Assembly: GCA_963786985.1 (NCBI GenBank)
Contig: CAWBBL010000018.1
Coordinates: forward strand, 124,001 to 188,000
Source of the DNA: Desertimonas sp963786985
GTDB taxonomy: Bacteria > Actinomycetota > Acidimicrobiia > Acidimicrobiales > Ilumatobacteraceae
Direction: 5' to 3'
Length of the DNA stretch: 64,000 bases
The notes below the pieces were generated by a model that saw only the letters and a program-made list of their open reading frames with translations, was not told the origin of the DNA and ran no database searches. This document shows, in pieces, positions 35,068 through 43,233 of this stretch (its first letter is position 1; every line of letters starts with the position of its first letter). The position numbers were made by a program, and so were the translations under genes.

Positions 35068-36297
35068 TCAGTAGCGCGGCCCGACGCTGACCGTCACCGG
35101 GGCGGCAGCACCGAAGATGTCGGCGATCACCCGCTTGGCGTCATCGAGTGTGACGTTCTCCCAGCGAGCGAGCTGCTCCTCGACGCTGTGCACCTTGCCC
35201 AGCGTGATCAGCATCCCCCCGAGGCGGCTCATGCGCGCTGCCGTGTCCTCGAGCCCGAGTTGGTAGGCGCCGGTCAGGTAACCGACGGCAACGTCGAGCT
35301 CCTCAGCGGTGATGCCGCCGCTCACCAAGCGCTCGATCTCACTGTTGATGAGCAGTTCGACCTCGCCGGCGTGCTCGGGCATCGATCCGGCATACACGGA
35401 CCAAGCGCCGACATCGGCGTACGAGGCGGTCGCCGAGTAGACGCTGTAGGCCAGCCCGCGGCGCTCACGGATCTCGTCGAACAGGCGGCTCGAGAGCCCG
35501 CCACCGAAGACGTGGTTGACGACATCGACAACCTCGCGATCCGGGTCGTCGCGGCGCACCGAGCGACCACCGATGGCCAGATGCACCTGCTCAGAGTCGT
35601 CGTCGATACCGAGACTCTCGCCACGCACACCGGGGAGCTGGCGAGCAACCCTGCCATCACCCTCGGTCAGGTCGGCGAAGGCAGTCGACACCGCATCGAC
35701 GACGTCGTGATGATCGACCTCGCCAGCCACGGCGACGACGATCGAACCTGTCGTGTAACGATCGCCGTGGAACCGACGGATGTCGTCGCCGGTGATCGAC
35801 CGCACGGTGTCGCGATCGCCGGCCGTGTCCCGCCCCAGCCCGTGGTCCGGGAACAGTTGGCGGGTGAGGGTGCGCAGCGCCACGTCGTCCGGCGAGTCGT
35901 CGTCCATCGCCAGCTCCTCGAGGATGACCTGCCGTTCGCTCTCGACATCATCGTCGTGAAGTGTCGAGTGAGCGAGCACGTCGCCGAGCAACTCGATCCC
36001 GGCGGCACCGTGTCGAGCCGGCATCCGGCAGTAGAACGACGTGTACTCCTTGGCCGTGAACGCGTTGATGTCCCCGCCGACGCGGTCGACGCTGCGCGAG
36101 ATGTCCGTCGCCGAGCGGGTCGGTGTGCCCTTGAACAGCAAATGCTCGAGGAAGTGGCTGACACCGGACTGCGCCGCCGGCTCGTCACGCGAGCCGACGC
36201 CGATCCACACACCGATGGCCACCGACCGCGCCCCGTGGACGCGATCGGTGGCAATGGTCAACCCATTGTCGAGTTTGGTGATCTGCTCCGAGGTCAC
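35068..36297 (-). CDS. M16 family zinc protease (processing-peptidase type)
   Basis: 409 residues from a GTG at 36297, 5 bp after the pnp stop; the longer frame from 36393 runs antiparallel-free through the pnp tail in another frame and I reject it. The inverted zinc motif is HFLEH (H48, E51, H52), with E128 in ERQVILEEL as third ligand. A second M16 domain (FGGGLSSRLFDEIRERRGLAY) is complete. It hydrolyses small peptides in the cytoplasm or at the surface. The pnp-M16 order is conserved in actinobacteria. Confidence 0.92.
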   Translation of the reverse strand: MTSEQITKLDNGLTIATDRVHGARSVAIGVWIGVGSRDEPAAQSGVSHFLEHLLFKGTPTRSATDISRSVDRVGGDINAFTAKEYTSFYCRMPARHGAAGIELLGDVLAHSTLHDDDVESERQVILEELAMDDDSPDDVALRTLTRQLFPDHGLGRDTAGDRDTVRSITGDDIRRFHGDRYTTGSIVVAVAGEVDHHDVVDAVSTAFADLTEGDGRVARQLPGVRGESLGIDDDSEQVHLAIGGRSVRRDDPDREVVDVVNHVFGGGLSSRLFDEIRERRGLAYSVYSATASYADVGAWSVYAGSMPEHAGEVELLINSEIERLVSGGITAEELDVAVGYLTGAYQLGLEDTAARMSRLGGMLITLGKVHSVEEQLARWENVTLDDAKRVIADIFGAAAPVTVSVGPRY

Positions 36298-36301
36298 GCC
36301 G

Positions 36302-38716
36302 TCACCGATGACGGCGGCGTCCACGGTCGTTGCGATTCCCACGATCGGAGTCGCCGCCACGATCACCGCTGGGACCGAGATCGCCGAGCTCACTGCGCAG
36401 CTCGGAATCGAACGACTCCTCGAACGAGACGCTCACGACGTCGCCGCCGGAAGGGCTGGCGGCCGTCGCCTCGGCCAGTTCCGGAGCACCGACGGTGGCC
36501 GGCACCTGGGGGGCGTCGGACGGGGCGGCATCGCTGGTCGGGGTCAGGCTGACCTTGCCCTTGTCGTCGATCTCGTCGACGCGGACCTCGATCTCCTGGC
36601 CCAACTGGAGGACGTCCTCGACCTGGTTGATGCGCTTGCCACCGCCCAGCTTGGAGATGTGCACGAGGCCATCACGACCCGGGAGGATGTTGACGAACGC
36701 CCCGAACTTGGTGATGTTGACGACCCGACCGGCGTACACCTTGCCGAGCTCGGCCTTCGGCGGATCGACGATGGCGAGGATCGCCGCCTTGGCCTCCTCC
36801 ATCCGCCACGCCTCGACGGCGCCGATCGTCACGATGCCGTGGACCCCGTCGTCGTCGACGCCGATGTCGGCACCGGTCTCACTCTGGATCGTGTTGATGA
36901 CCTTGCCCTTCGGGCCGATGACCTCGCCGACCTTGTCGAGCGGGATCGTGATCGTGGTGATCTTCGGCGCCGTGGCGGCCACCTCGGTGCGTGGCGACGA
37001 GATCGCCGCATTCATCACGTCGAGGATCTCCAGGCGAGCGACCTTGGCCTGGTCGAGGGCCGCGGCGAGAACGTCGGACGGGATCCCGTCGATCTTCGTG
37101 TCGAGCTGCAGGGCGGTGATCGCGTCGGCGGTGCCGGCGACCTTGAAGTCCATGTCACCGAAGGCGTCCTCGGCGCCGAGGATGTCGGTCAGCGTGGTGT
37201 ACGTGCCGCCCTCGTAGACGAGGCCCATGGCGATGCCGGCGACCGGGGCCTTGATCGGCACACCGGCGTCCATCAGCGACAGGCTCGATGAGCACACCGA
37301 GGCCATCGACGTCGACCCGTTGGAGGCGAGCACTTCGGAGACGAGCCGCAACGTGTAGGCGAACTCCTCCTGGCTCGGCACGACGGGGAGCACGGCGCGG
37401 GCGGCCAGGGCACCGTGGCCGATCTCGCGACGCTTCGGCGAACCGACCCGGCCGACCTCACCGTTGGCCCACGGGGGCATGTTGTAGTGGTGGAGGTAGC
37501 GCTTCTGCGTCTCCGGGGTCAGCGTGTCGAGGAGCTGGTTCATCCGCGGCATCGCCAGCGTGCAGACGTTCAACACCTGCGTTTCACCGCGCTGGAACAG
37601 GCCGGAACCGTGAGCCGTGGGCACCACGCCGACCTCGGCGGAAACCGGGCGGAGGTCAGCGACGCCACGACCGTCGATGCGCACGCCCTCTTCGACGATG
37701 CGCTTGCGGACGAGCTTCTTGGTCAGCTTGAGGACGGCGTCTTTGATCTCCCGCTCGCGGCCGGCGAACTCGCCGGGCGCCTCGGACGTGCCGCACAGCT
37801 CGACGATGGCGGCGTCACCCACGGCGTCGATGGCCGCGTTGCGGTCCTGCTTCTGCGAGATCGTGACGGCCTTGGACAGATCGTTGGTGGCGACCCGCTC
37901 GACGGCGGAGAGCACGTCGGCACCGAAGTCGACGACCGGCGTGAACGGCAGCGGCTCGATCGGGCCATGCGTCGAGATGACGCTGGCGACGAGCTGGCGC
38001 TGCAGCTGGATCGACTCCTTGATCCACGTCTTGGAGGCGTCGAGGCCGGCGGCGAGAACCGCCTCGTCGACCTTCTGGGCGCCCTCGGCGTAGTAGGCGA
38101 AGCTCTTCTCGGTGCCGCCGGCCTCGACCATCATGATCGCGACGTCACCGTCTTCGAGCTCCCGACCGGCGACGACGAGCTCGAACACCGAAGCGTCGCT
38201 CTCCTCGAACGTCGGGTGCGGGGTCCACTCACCATCGGTCGTGAAGGCAACCCGCACGGAGCCGATCGGACCCTCGAAGGGGATGCCGCTGATCATCAAC
38301 GCCGCCGACGCCGCGTTGATCGACAGCACGTCATGGGGGTTCTGTTGATCGGCACCGATGACCGTCGTGACGATCTGCGTTTCGTTGCGGAAACCGTCGG
38401 CGAAGGACGGGCGCAGCGGCCGGTCGGTGAGCCGGCAGGTGAGGATGGCGTCCTCGGTGGGACGGCCCTCACGGCGGAAGAACGAGCCGGGGATCTTGCC
38501 GGCGGCGTACGCCCGCTCCTCGACGTCGACGGTGAGGGGGAAGAAGTCGATGCCCGGGCGAATGTCGCGGGCGGCGTTGGCGGTCGTCAACACGGTGGTG
38601 TTGCCAATCGACGCAACGACCGCGCCCTGACTCTGGGGGGCCAGCTTGCCGGTCTCGAACGAGAGCGTCTTGTCGGTCCCCGTTACGGGACCGCTGACGC
38701 GGATGGGATCAGCCAC
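36302..38716 (-). CDS. pnp: Polyribonucleotide nucleotidyltransferase
   Basis: 804 residues from a GTG at 38716, with AAAGGAG upstream. Two RNase PH domains (first about 10-150, second about 330-560), a KH domain (ITIPLDKVGEVIGPKGKVIN) and an S1 domain (GKVYAGRVVNITKFGAFVNI) are in order, followed by an acidic then basic tail ending GNRNDRGRRRHR. It phosphorolyses RNA 3' ends. The opening GSFFRREGRPTEDAIL is a family hallmark. Unlike the usual rpsO-pnp operon, rpsO is divergent. A leader hairpin is at 38735-38751. Confidence 0.95.
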   Translation of the reverse strand: MADPIRVSGPVTGTDKTLSFETGKLAPQSQGAVVASIGNTTVLTTANAARDIRPGIDFFPLTVDVEERAYAAGKIPGSFFRREGRPTEDAILTCRLTDRPLRPSFADGFRNETQIVTTVIGADQQNPHDVLSINAASAALMISGIPFEGPIGSVRVAFTTDGEWTPHPTFEESDASVFELVVAGRELEDGDVAIMMVEAGGTEKSFAYYAEGAQKVDEAVLAAGLDASKTWIKESIQLQRQLVASVISTHGPIEPLPFTPVVDFGADVLSAVERVATNDLSKAVTISQKQDRNAAIDAVGDAAIVELCGTSEAPGEFAGREREIKDAVLKLTKKLVRKRIVEEGVRIDGRGVADLRPVSAEVGVVPTAHGSGLFQRGETQVLNVCTLAMPRMNQLLDTLTPETQKRYLHHYNMPPWANGEVGRVGSPKRREIGHGALAARAVLPVVPSQEEFAYTLRLVSEVLASNGSTSMASVCSSSLSLMDAGVPIKAPVAGIAMGLVYEGGTYTTLTDILGAEDAFGDMDFKVAGTADAITALQLDTKIDGIPSDVLAAALDQAKVARLEILDVMNAAISSPRTEVAATAPKITTITIPLDKVGEVIGPKGKVINTIQSETGADIGVDDDGVHGIVTIGAVEAWRMEEAKAAILAIVDPPKAELGKVYAGRVVNITKFGAFVNILPGRDGLVHISKLGGGKRINQVEDVLQLGQEIEVRVDEIDDKGKVSLTPTSDAAPSDAPQVPATVGAPELAEATAASPSGGDVVSVSFEESFDSELRSELGDLGPSGDRGGDSDRGNRNDRGRRRHR

Positions 38717-38734
38717 GAAGGGCTCCTTTCAATG

Positions 38735-38751
38735 CCCGGCATCGTGCCGGG
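38735..38751 (-). promoter_or_regulatory. Hairpin in pnp 5' leader
   Basis: CCCGGCA-CGA-TGCCGGG, a perfect 7-bp stem whose 3' end is 7 bases before the AAAGGAG of pnp. Its position fits the leader-stem control known for pnp in enterobacteria, where RNase III and PNPase act on a stem; here the mechanism is only inferred. Confidence 0.5.
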
Positions 38752-38897
38752 AGTGAGGAGCGGACGGCCGGTTCCCAGTCGGCTATCCCCTGGCAGACGC
38801 ACCGCACGGGCGGCGCTCACATTCCGGGGGAACGGCGACTGACAACCGACACGGTTGGTCCGCTCGGTTTAGGCCCCAAGGTTATCGCCCAGCACGA

Positions 38898-38943
38898 CCG
38901 ATGGGTGTTTAGGGGACGGAACGGTCCCCAGAGCACCCATCGG
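38898..38943. repeat. Palindromic repeat, family E copy 1
   Basis: CCGATGGGTG ... CACCCATCGG (perfect 10-bp outer arms) enclosing GGGGAC-(6 nt)-GTCCCC. A second copy at 62050 keeps the shape with changed inner bases. Confidence 0.75.
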
Positions 38944-39071
38944 TTGCTGGGTTCGAACGGTAGCCTTGCCGGGTCCGTCGAGGCGCCGGTTGATCAAACC
39001 GGAGGGCGTCGGCGTGATGCCGCGGCGCCGACTGGCGCCGGGCGAGGTCACCAACGACGAAAGACCCGGGA

Positions 39072-39329
39072 ATGGCCACCAAGCAAGAGACCATCGACAC
39101 GCATCGCACCCACGAGTCAGACACCGGCTCGCCGGAAGTGCAGATCGCCCTGCTGTCGGCGCGGATCAGCCACCTGACCGAGCACCTCCAGGCTCATCCC
39201 AAGGACCACCACAGCCGGCGTGGCCTGCTGATGCTGGTCGGGCGCCGCCGCCGGATGCTCGACTACGTGCGTTCGATCGACGTCGCCCGCTACCGCGAGA
39301 TCGTCGCCAAGCTCGGCCTGCGCCGCTGA
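39072..39329 (+). CDS. rpsO: 30S ribosomal protein S15
   Basis: 85 residues, the typical S15 length, with HESDTGSPEVQIALLSARI, LTEHLQAHPKDHHSRRGLL and GRRRRMLDYV. S15 binds 16S rRNA helices 20-22 early in 30S assembly and in many bacteria represses its own message. It is on the + strand while pnp is on the - strand. The 61-bp tandem repeat begins 12 bp after the stop. Confidence 0.97.
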   Translation: MATKQETIDTHRTHESDTGSPEVQIALLSARISHLTEHLQAHPKDHHSRRGLLMLVGRRRRMLDYVRSIDVARYREIVAKLGLRR

Positions 39330-39340
39330 TCCGTTCATTG

Positions 39341-39516
39341 CGTTCCCCGGCCACGCAGGCCGCGCACTGACGATTCTCCTCGGGTTGACACTCGCTCAGT
39401 GCGTTCCCCGGCCACGCAGGCCGCGCACTGACGATTCTCCTCGGGTTGACACTCGCTCAGTGCGTTCCCCGGCCACGCAGGCCGCGCACTGACGATTCTC
39501 CTCGGGTTGACACTCG
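39341..39516. repeat. Three tandem 61-bp units (family D)
   Basis: Units start at 39341, 39402 and 39463; the copies are identical where they overlap and the third ends at 39516. Each begins CGTTCCCCGGCCACGC and contains CACTGA ... TCAGTG and GGCC-ACGCA-GGCC. It lies between rpsO and ku. Confidence 0.95.
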
Positions 39517-39539
39517 GCGCAAGCGGGTAGCCAAACGGT

Positions 39540-40364
39540 ATGGCTCGACCCGTATGGTCCGGCACGATCAGCTTCGGGCTCGTCAACGTGCCGGTCAAGG
39601 CATTCACCGCCGTGCGTGATCACGACATCCACTTCCACCAGCTCGACGCCAAGAGCGGGGCGCGCATCCGCTACAAGAAGGTCAGTGAGAAGTCCGGTCG
39701 GGAGGTCGACGCCGATCAGATCGAGATGGGCTTCGAGGTCTCTGACGGCCACTACGTGAAGTTCGACAAGAGCGAGCTCGACGACCTGCGACCGACGTCA
39801 ACGAAGATGATCGAGGTCAGCGATTTCGTCGCCCTCGACGACATCGACCCGATCTACTACGAACGCACCTATTGGCTGGCACCCGATGGCGACGCGGCAG
39901 CACGCGCCTACCAGTTGTTGATGGCGGCGATGGAGGACCGTGAACGAGTCGCCATCGGCAGCGTCGCCATGCGCAACAAGCAATACCTCGTGGCGGTTCG
40001 TCCGCTCGACGGCGTGTTGGCGATGTCGACGATGCGCTTCGCCGATGAAGTCGTGCCGCGCAAGGAGATCGACGAGCTTCCCTCGCGGCGCGCCAAGCCG
40101 GCGCCCAAGGAGCTGGCCATGGCGATTCGCCTGCTCGACTCGCTGGCCACCGATTGGGACCCGAAGCAGTACAAGGACACCTACGTCGACGAGTTGCGGG
40201 CCCGCATCAAGGCCAAGGAGGCGGGCAAGGAGATCACCGTTGAGGAACCCGAGGAGCGCGGCGCCGACGTGATCGACCTCAGCGAGGCGTTGCAACGCAG
40301 CCTCGACGAGGCTCGTGGCGGCAAGCCGAAGACCTCGCGCCGCAAACCGCGCAAGAGCGCCTGA
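39540..40364 (+). CDS. ku: Ku DNA end-binding protein (NHEJ)
   Basis: 274 residues. ARPVWSGTISFGLVNVPVK is the bacterial Ku N-terminus; the beta-barrel core continues with YYERTYWLAPDG and VVPRKEIDELP. A Lys-rich C-terminal tail (GGKPKTSRRKPRKSA) is as in actinobacterial Ku. It dimerises on double-strand ends and recruits LigD, which is not in this window. Family D repeats stand upstream and one inverted piece downstream. Confidence 0.95.
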   Translation: MARPVWSGTISFGLVNVPVKAFTAVRDHDIHFHQLDAKSGARIRYKKVSEKSGREVDADQIEMGFEVSDGHYVKFDKSELDDLRPTSTKMIEVSDFVALDDIDPIYYERTYWLAPDGDAAARAYQLLMAAMEDRERVAIGSVAMRNKQYLVAVRPLDGVLAMSTMRFADEVVPRKEIDELPSRRAKPAPKELAMAIRLLDSLATDWDPKQYKDTYVDELRARIKAKEAGKEITVEEPEERGADVIDLSEALQRSLDEARGGKPKTSRRKPRKSA

Positions 40365-40393
40365 GCGGCGCGGCCTGCAGCGACGAGCGGCCG

Positions 40394-40411
40394 GCGTGGC
40401 CGGGGAACGCA
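40394..40411. repeat. Inverted 18-nt piece of family D downstream of ku
   Basis: GCGTGGCCGGGGAACGCA is the exact reverse complement of the first 18 bases (TGCGTTCCCCGGCCACGC) of the unit joint upstream of ku, so ku is bracketed by an inverted repeat. Confidence 0.8.
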
Positions 40412-40439
40412 AGTTTCGTTCACCGATACCCTCGCGTTG

Positions 40440-41219
40440 GTGTCGGCGTCGATCAGCGTGCGCGGGGTCACCAAGTTCTTCGGCCGCCTGGAAGCACTGC
40501 GGCTCATCGATCTCGATATCGCCCCCGGTGAGGTTGTCACCGTCCTCGGTGCCTCCGGGAGCGGCAAGACGACCCTGTTGCGCCTGATCGGGGGCCTCGA
40601 CGAGCCGAGCTCGGGCCTCGTCGAGGTCGACGGCGCCAGCCCCCACGCGGCGCGCGACGCCAAGCGCGTCGGCTTCGTCCCGCAGTCCCCGGCACTGCTC
40701 CCCTGGCGCACCGTGGCCCGCAACGCCAGCCTGCTGCTCGAAGTCAACCGCGACGCCACGAGCGACGCGGCGCGCTCCCCCGCCGAACTGCTCACCGAGG
40801 TCGGTCTCGCCGAGTTCGCCGATGCCTACCCGCACGAGCTGTCGGGCGGGATGCAGCAGCGCGTCGCGCTCGTCCGAGCGATGGCGCTTGGCGCACGACT
40901 GCTGCTGATGGACGAGCCGTTCGCCGCCCTCGACGAGATCACCCGGGAGGACATGCGCCATCTCCTCGCCCGGCTGTGCGAGTCACTGCCGACGACGGTC
41001 GTGTTCGTCACCCATTCGGTGCCCGAGGCGGTGTACCTCTCCGACCGCGTCGTCGTCCTGTCGCAGCGCCCGGGACGCATCGTCGGCATCGAACCGATCG
41101 AGCTGCCCCGCCCGCGGCAACCCGACGTGGAGGACGACCCGGCGTTCTTCGCCGCCACCAAGCGCCTGCGCGCCCTGCTCCACGAGGGTGCCGCGTTGCA
41201 CTGGACGCCGGCGGTCTGA
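40440..41219 (+). CDS. Nitrate/sulfonate/taurine-type ABC transporter ATP-binding protein
   Basis: 259 residues from a GTG at 40440 (a TTG at 40437 adds one). Walker A GASGSGKTTLLRLIGG, signature LSGGMQQRVALVRAMA, Walker B LLLMDEPFAALDEITRE and switch VTHSVPEAVYLSD are typical of SsuB/TauB/NrtD. It energises the permease four bases downstream and the NMT1-like binding protein. Substrate could be an alkanesulfonate, taurine, thiamine precursor or riboflavin. Confidence 0.9.
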   Translation: MSASISVRGVTKFFGRLEALRLIDLDIAPGEVVTVLGASGSGKTTLLRLIGGLDEPSSGLVEVDGASPHAARDAKRVGFVPQSPALLPWRTVARNASLLLEVNRDATSDAARSPAELLTEVGLAEFADAYPHELSGGMQQRVALVRAMALGARLLLMDEPFAALDEITREDMRHLLARLCESLPTTVVFVTHSVPEAVYLSDRVVVLSQRPGRIVGIEPIELPRPRQPDVEDDPAFFAATKRLRALLHEGAALHWTPAV

Positions 41220-41222
41220 GCC

Positions 41223-42041
41223 GTGCGCGGCTGGAGGATGGTCGTCGCCAGCCTCGTCGGCGTCGCCGTGTTCGGCCTCCTGTGGGAGGTGTTCGTGCGC
41301 GTCGCCGACGTCGCCGAGTTCATCCTCCTGCCGCCATCGAAGATCATCGCCGAGCTCGCCGACAACCCCCGGGTCTACTTCGACGCCGCCCTCGTGACGG
41401 GGCGCCACGCGCTCGTCGGCATCGCTCTGGCACTCGGCATCTCGATCGTTGCCGGGGCGGTCCTCGCCTCGTCGCGCTTCATCGAGCAGGCGTCGCAGCC
41501 CGTCCTCGTGCTGATCCTCGTCGCCCCCTGGGTCGCCTACTTCACGTCGATCGTCGCCTGGCTGGGACGCGGCGATCCTCCTGTGTTGTTCCTCGTCACG
41601 CTCGTCGCCGTCCCGGCGTTCACGTTCGCCGCCGTGGCCGGGCTGCGATCCAGCGATCCGGCGGCCAGGGAGTTGCTCGCCTCCGTGAATGCCAGCCGCC
41701 TCGAGGTGCTCTGGCGGCTGCGGTTGCCATCGGCGCTCCCCGTGCTGCTCGCCACGTCGCGCTACGTCATCGGGCTGGCCCTGGCAGCGGCGTACTACGG
41801 CGAGGGCGGCAACCTCACGTCGGTCGGCGAGGGCGGCCTGGGCACGATCGGACGCAGCGCGGCCAGCCAGAGCCAGGGCCGACCACTGTGGGCAACCGTG
41901 TTCGCCACCGTCTTGCTCGGCGTCGTCGGTCTCGGCCTCGTCTCACTCGTCGAACGGGTCCTGTTGCGTTGGCACGTGTCCCAACGCCGCAGCCCACTCG
42001 ACGCCGCAACGGCGCGACCGGCGCGCCGATGGGTACCGTGA
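41223..42041 (+). CDS. ABC transporter permease (SsuC/TauC type)
   Basis: 272 residues starting GTG 41223, 3 bp after the ATPase stop. Hydrophobic segments include VVASLVGVAVFGLLWEVFV, ALVGIALALGISIVAGAVLA, VLVLILVAPWVAYFTSIVAW and VFATVLLGVVGLGLVSLVE. The coupling loop ASVNASRLEVLWRLRLPSALPV is as in the family. Middle gene of the importer operon. Confidence 0.9.
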   Translation: MRGWRMVVASLVGVAVFGLLWEVFVRVADVAEFILLPPSKIIAELADNPRVYFDAALVTGRHALVGIALALGISIVAGAVLASSRFIEQASQPVLVLILVAPWVAYFTSIVAWLGRGDPPVLFLVTLVAVPAFTFAAVAGLRSSDPAARELLASVNASRLEVLWRLRLPSALPVLLATSRYVIGLALAAAYYGEGGNLTSVGEGGLGTIGRSAASQSQGRPLWATVFATVLLGVVGLGLVSLVERVLLRWHVSQRRSPLDAATARPARRWVP

Positions 42042-42049
42042 CCCGCGGC

Positions 42050-43136
42050 ATGATCCACCACAACCGTCGCACCATCGCCACCTCGCGCGTCCATCGCCGC
42101 ACTCCCAGCTCTCCTCGGCGCCGGCGCGACGACCGTGCCTGCCGACGGGCGGTGCGCCGAGAACCGCGAGGCGGGCACGATCACCTATCTCACCGGGTTC
42201 GACTTCGCCGCCGCGGCGTCGATGGTCGACGTGTTCGTCGCCGAGCAGCACGGCTACTACGACGAGCTGTGCCTCGACGTCGAGGTGATCGCCAGCTTCT
42301 CGACGGCCAACTACCCGTTGATCGCGGGAGACGAGGCGCAGTTCGCGTCCGGCGGATCGTTCAGCGAGGTGATCAACTATGCGTCGGCCAATGACGCCGA
42401 ACTCGTCGCCGTGGTCGTCGAAGGCCGCACCCCGATCGACGCCCTGATCCTCAAGCCAGGCACCGCCGAGGCGCTCGAAGACCTCGACGGATCGACGATC
42501 GGCGTCAAGGGCACGATCACCACGGCGGTCGAAGCGATGCTTGCTGGCGCCGGGCTCGTGCACGGCGAGAACTACGACACCGTGCTGCTCGACGGCTTCG
42601 ACCCGGTCGCCCACATCGCCCTCGACGGGATCGACGGGTTCCCCGGCTACAAGAGCAACGAGCCCGGGACGCTCGATCGTGCGGGCATCGAGTACGACTT
42701 GTTCGACCCTGCCGACTACGACGTTCCCGGGTCGTTCGGCGTGATCTACACGACTCGCCAGTTCCTCGACGAGCACCCCACGGCGGCGCAGGATTTCGTG
42801 CGGGCGACGATGCGCGGTCTCGCCGACGCGATCGCTGACCCACAAGCGGCCGTCGAGTCGGCGTTCGGGCTCGCCGAGGCCGGCGGCAATCCGAGCTTTC
42901 TCTCCCTCGAAGGAGAGACGTTCCGTTGGCAGACCGACGCCGAACTGCTCCGCCAGTCCTACGCCGATGGTGAACCCTACGGAGTCCCCGACCTTGCCCT
43001 GCTGCAGGCCGAGGTCGACGCCTACGACGCGGTCGGCCTGTTCGCCGAGGAGCTGCCCGAGCTCTCCGACGTCGCCGACGTCGAGCTCGCCGCCTCGGTC
43101 TACGACGACAACGCCGAGGTCATCTGGCCCGGGTGA
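42050..43136 (+). CDS. NMT1/SsuA-like substrate-binding protein, frameshifted signal peptide
   Basis: The ATG at 42050, 8 bp after the permease stop, reads MIHHNRRTIATS and then loses frame near 42086. One C less (ACCTCGGCG) gives TSASIAALPALLGAGATTVPA, a convincing signal peptide joined to the mature part. The intact frame from a GTG at 42135 has 333 residues: TITYLTGFDFAAAASMVDVF, EQHGYYDELCLDVEVIASFS, GVKGTITTAVEAMLAG and RQFLDEHPTAAQDFVRATM are of the NMT1/THI5-like class. It binds the importer's ligand outside the membrane. Confidence 0.85.
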
Positions 43137-43233
43137 AACGACCCGATCGGTTTGGGTCAGTCCGCTGGCCGCATCGGAGTCACCCGACTGACGCAAACGC
43201 TCGTCGACGCGGCTGCGCGTACTGTCGTCGACG

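Larger units (their letters stand above)
38717..39071. promoter_or_regulatory. 355-bp divergent intergenic region between pnp and rpsO
   Basis: The only gap over 300 bp. It holds the pnp leader hairpin (38735-38751), repeat E1 (38898-38943) and presumably promoters for both genes. A possible rpsO -10 (TAGCCT near 38961) has no convincing -35. I see no ORF or RNA gene in it. Confidence 0.5.

Noticed and set aside
36298..36393. Start of the M16 protease at 36393
   Set aside because: This would overlap the pnp tail by about 90 bp; the extra residues show no family similarity.
34390..36552. 720-codon open frame on the plus strand
   Set aside because: Antisense to the dehydrogenase and M16 protease, which carry complete catalytic motifs.
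39341..39516. CRISPR array
   Set aside because: The 61-bp units are contiguous tandem copies without unique spacers, and there are no cas genes.
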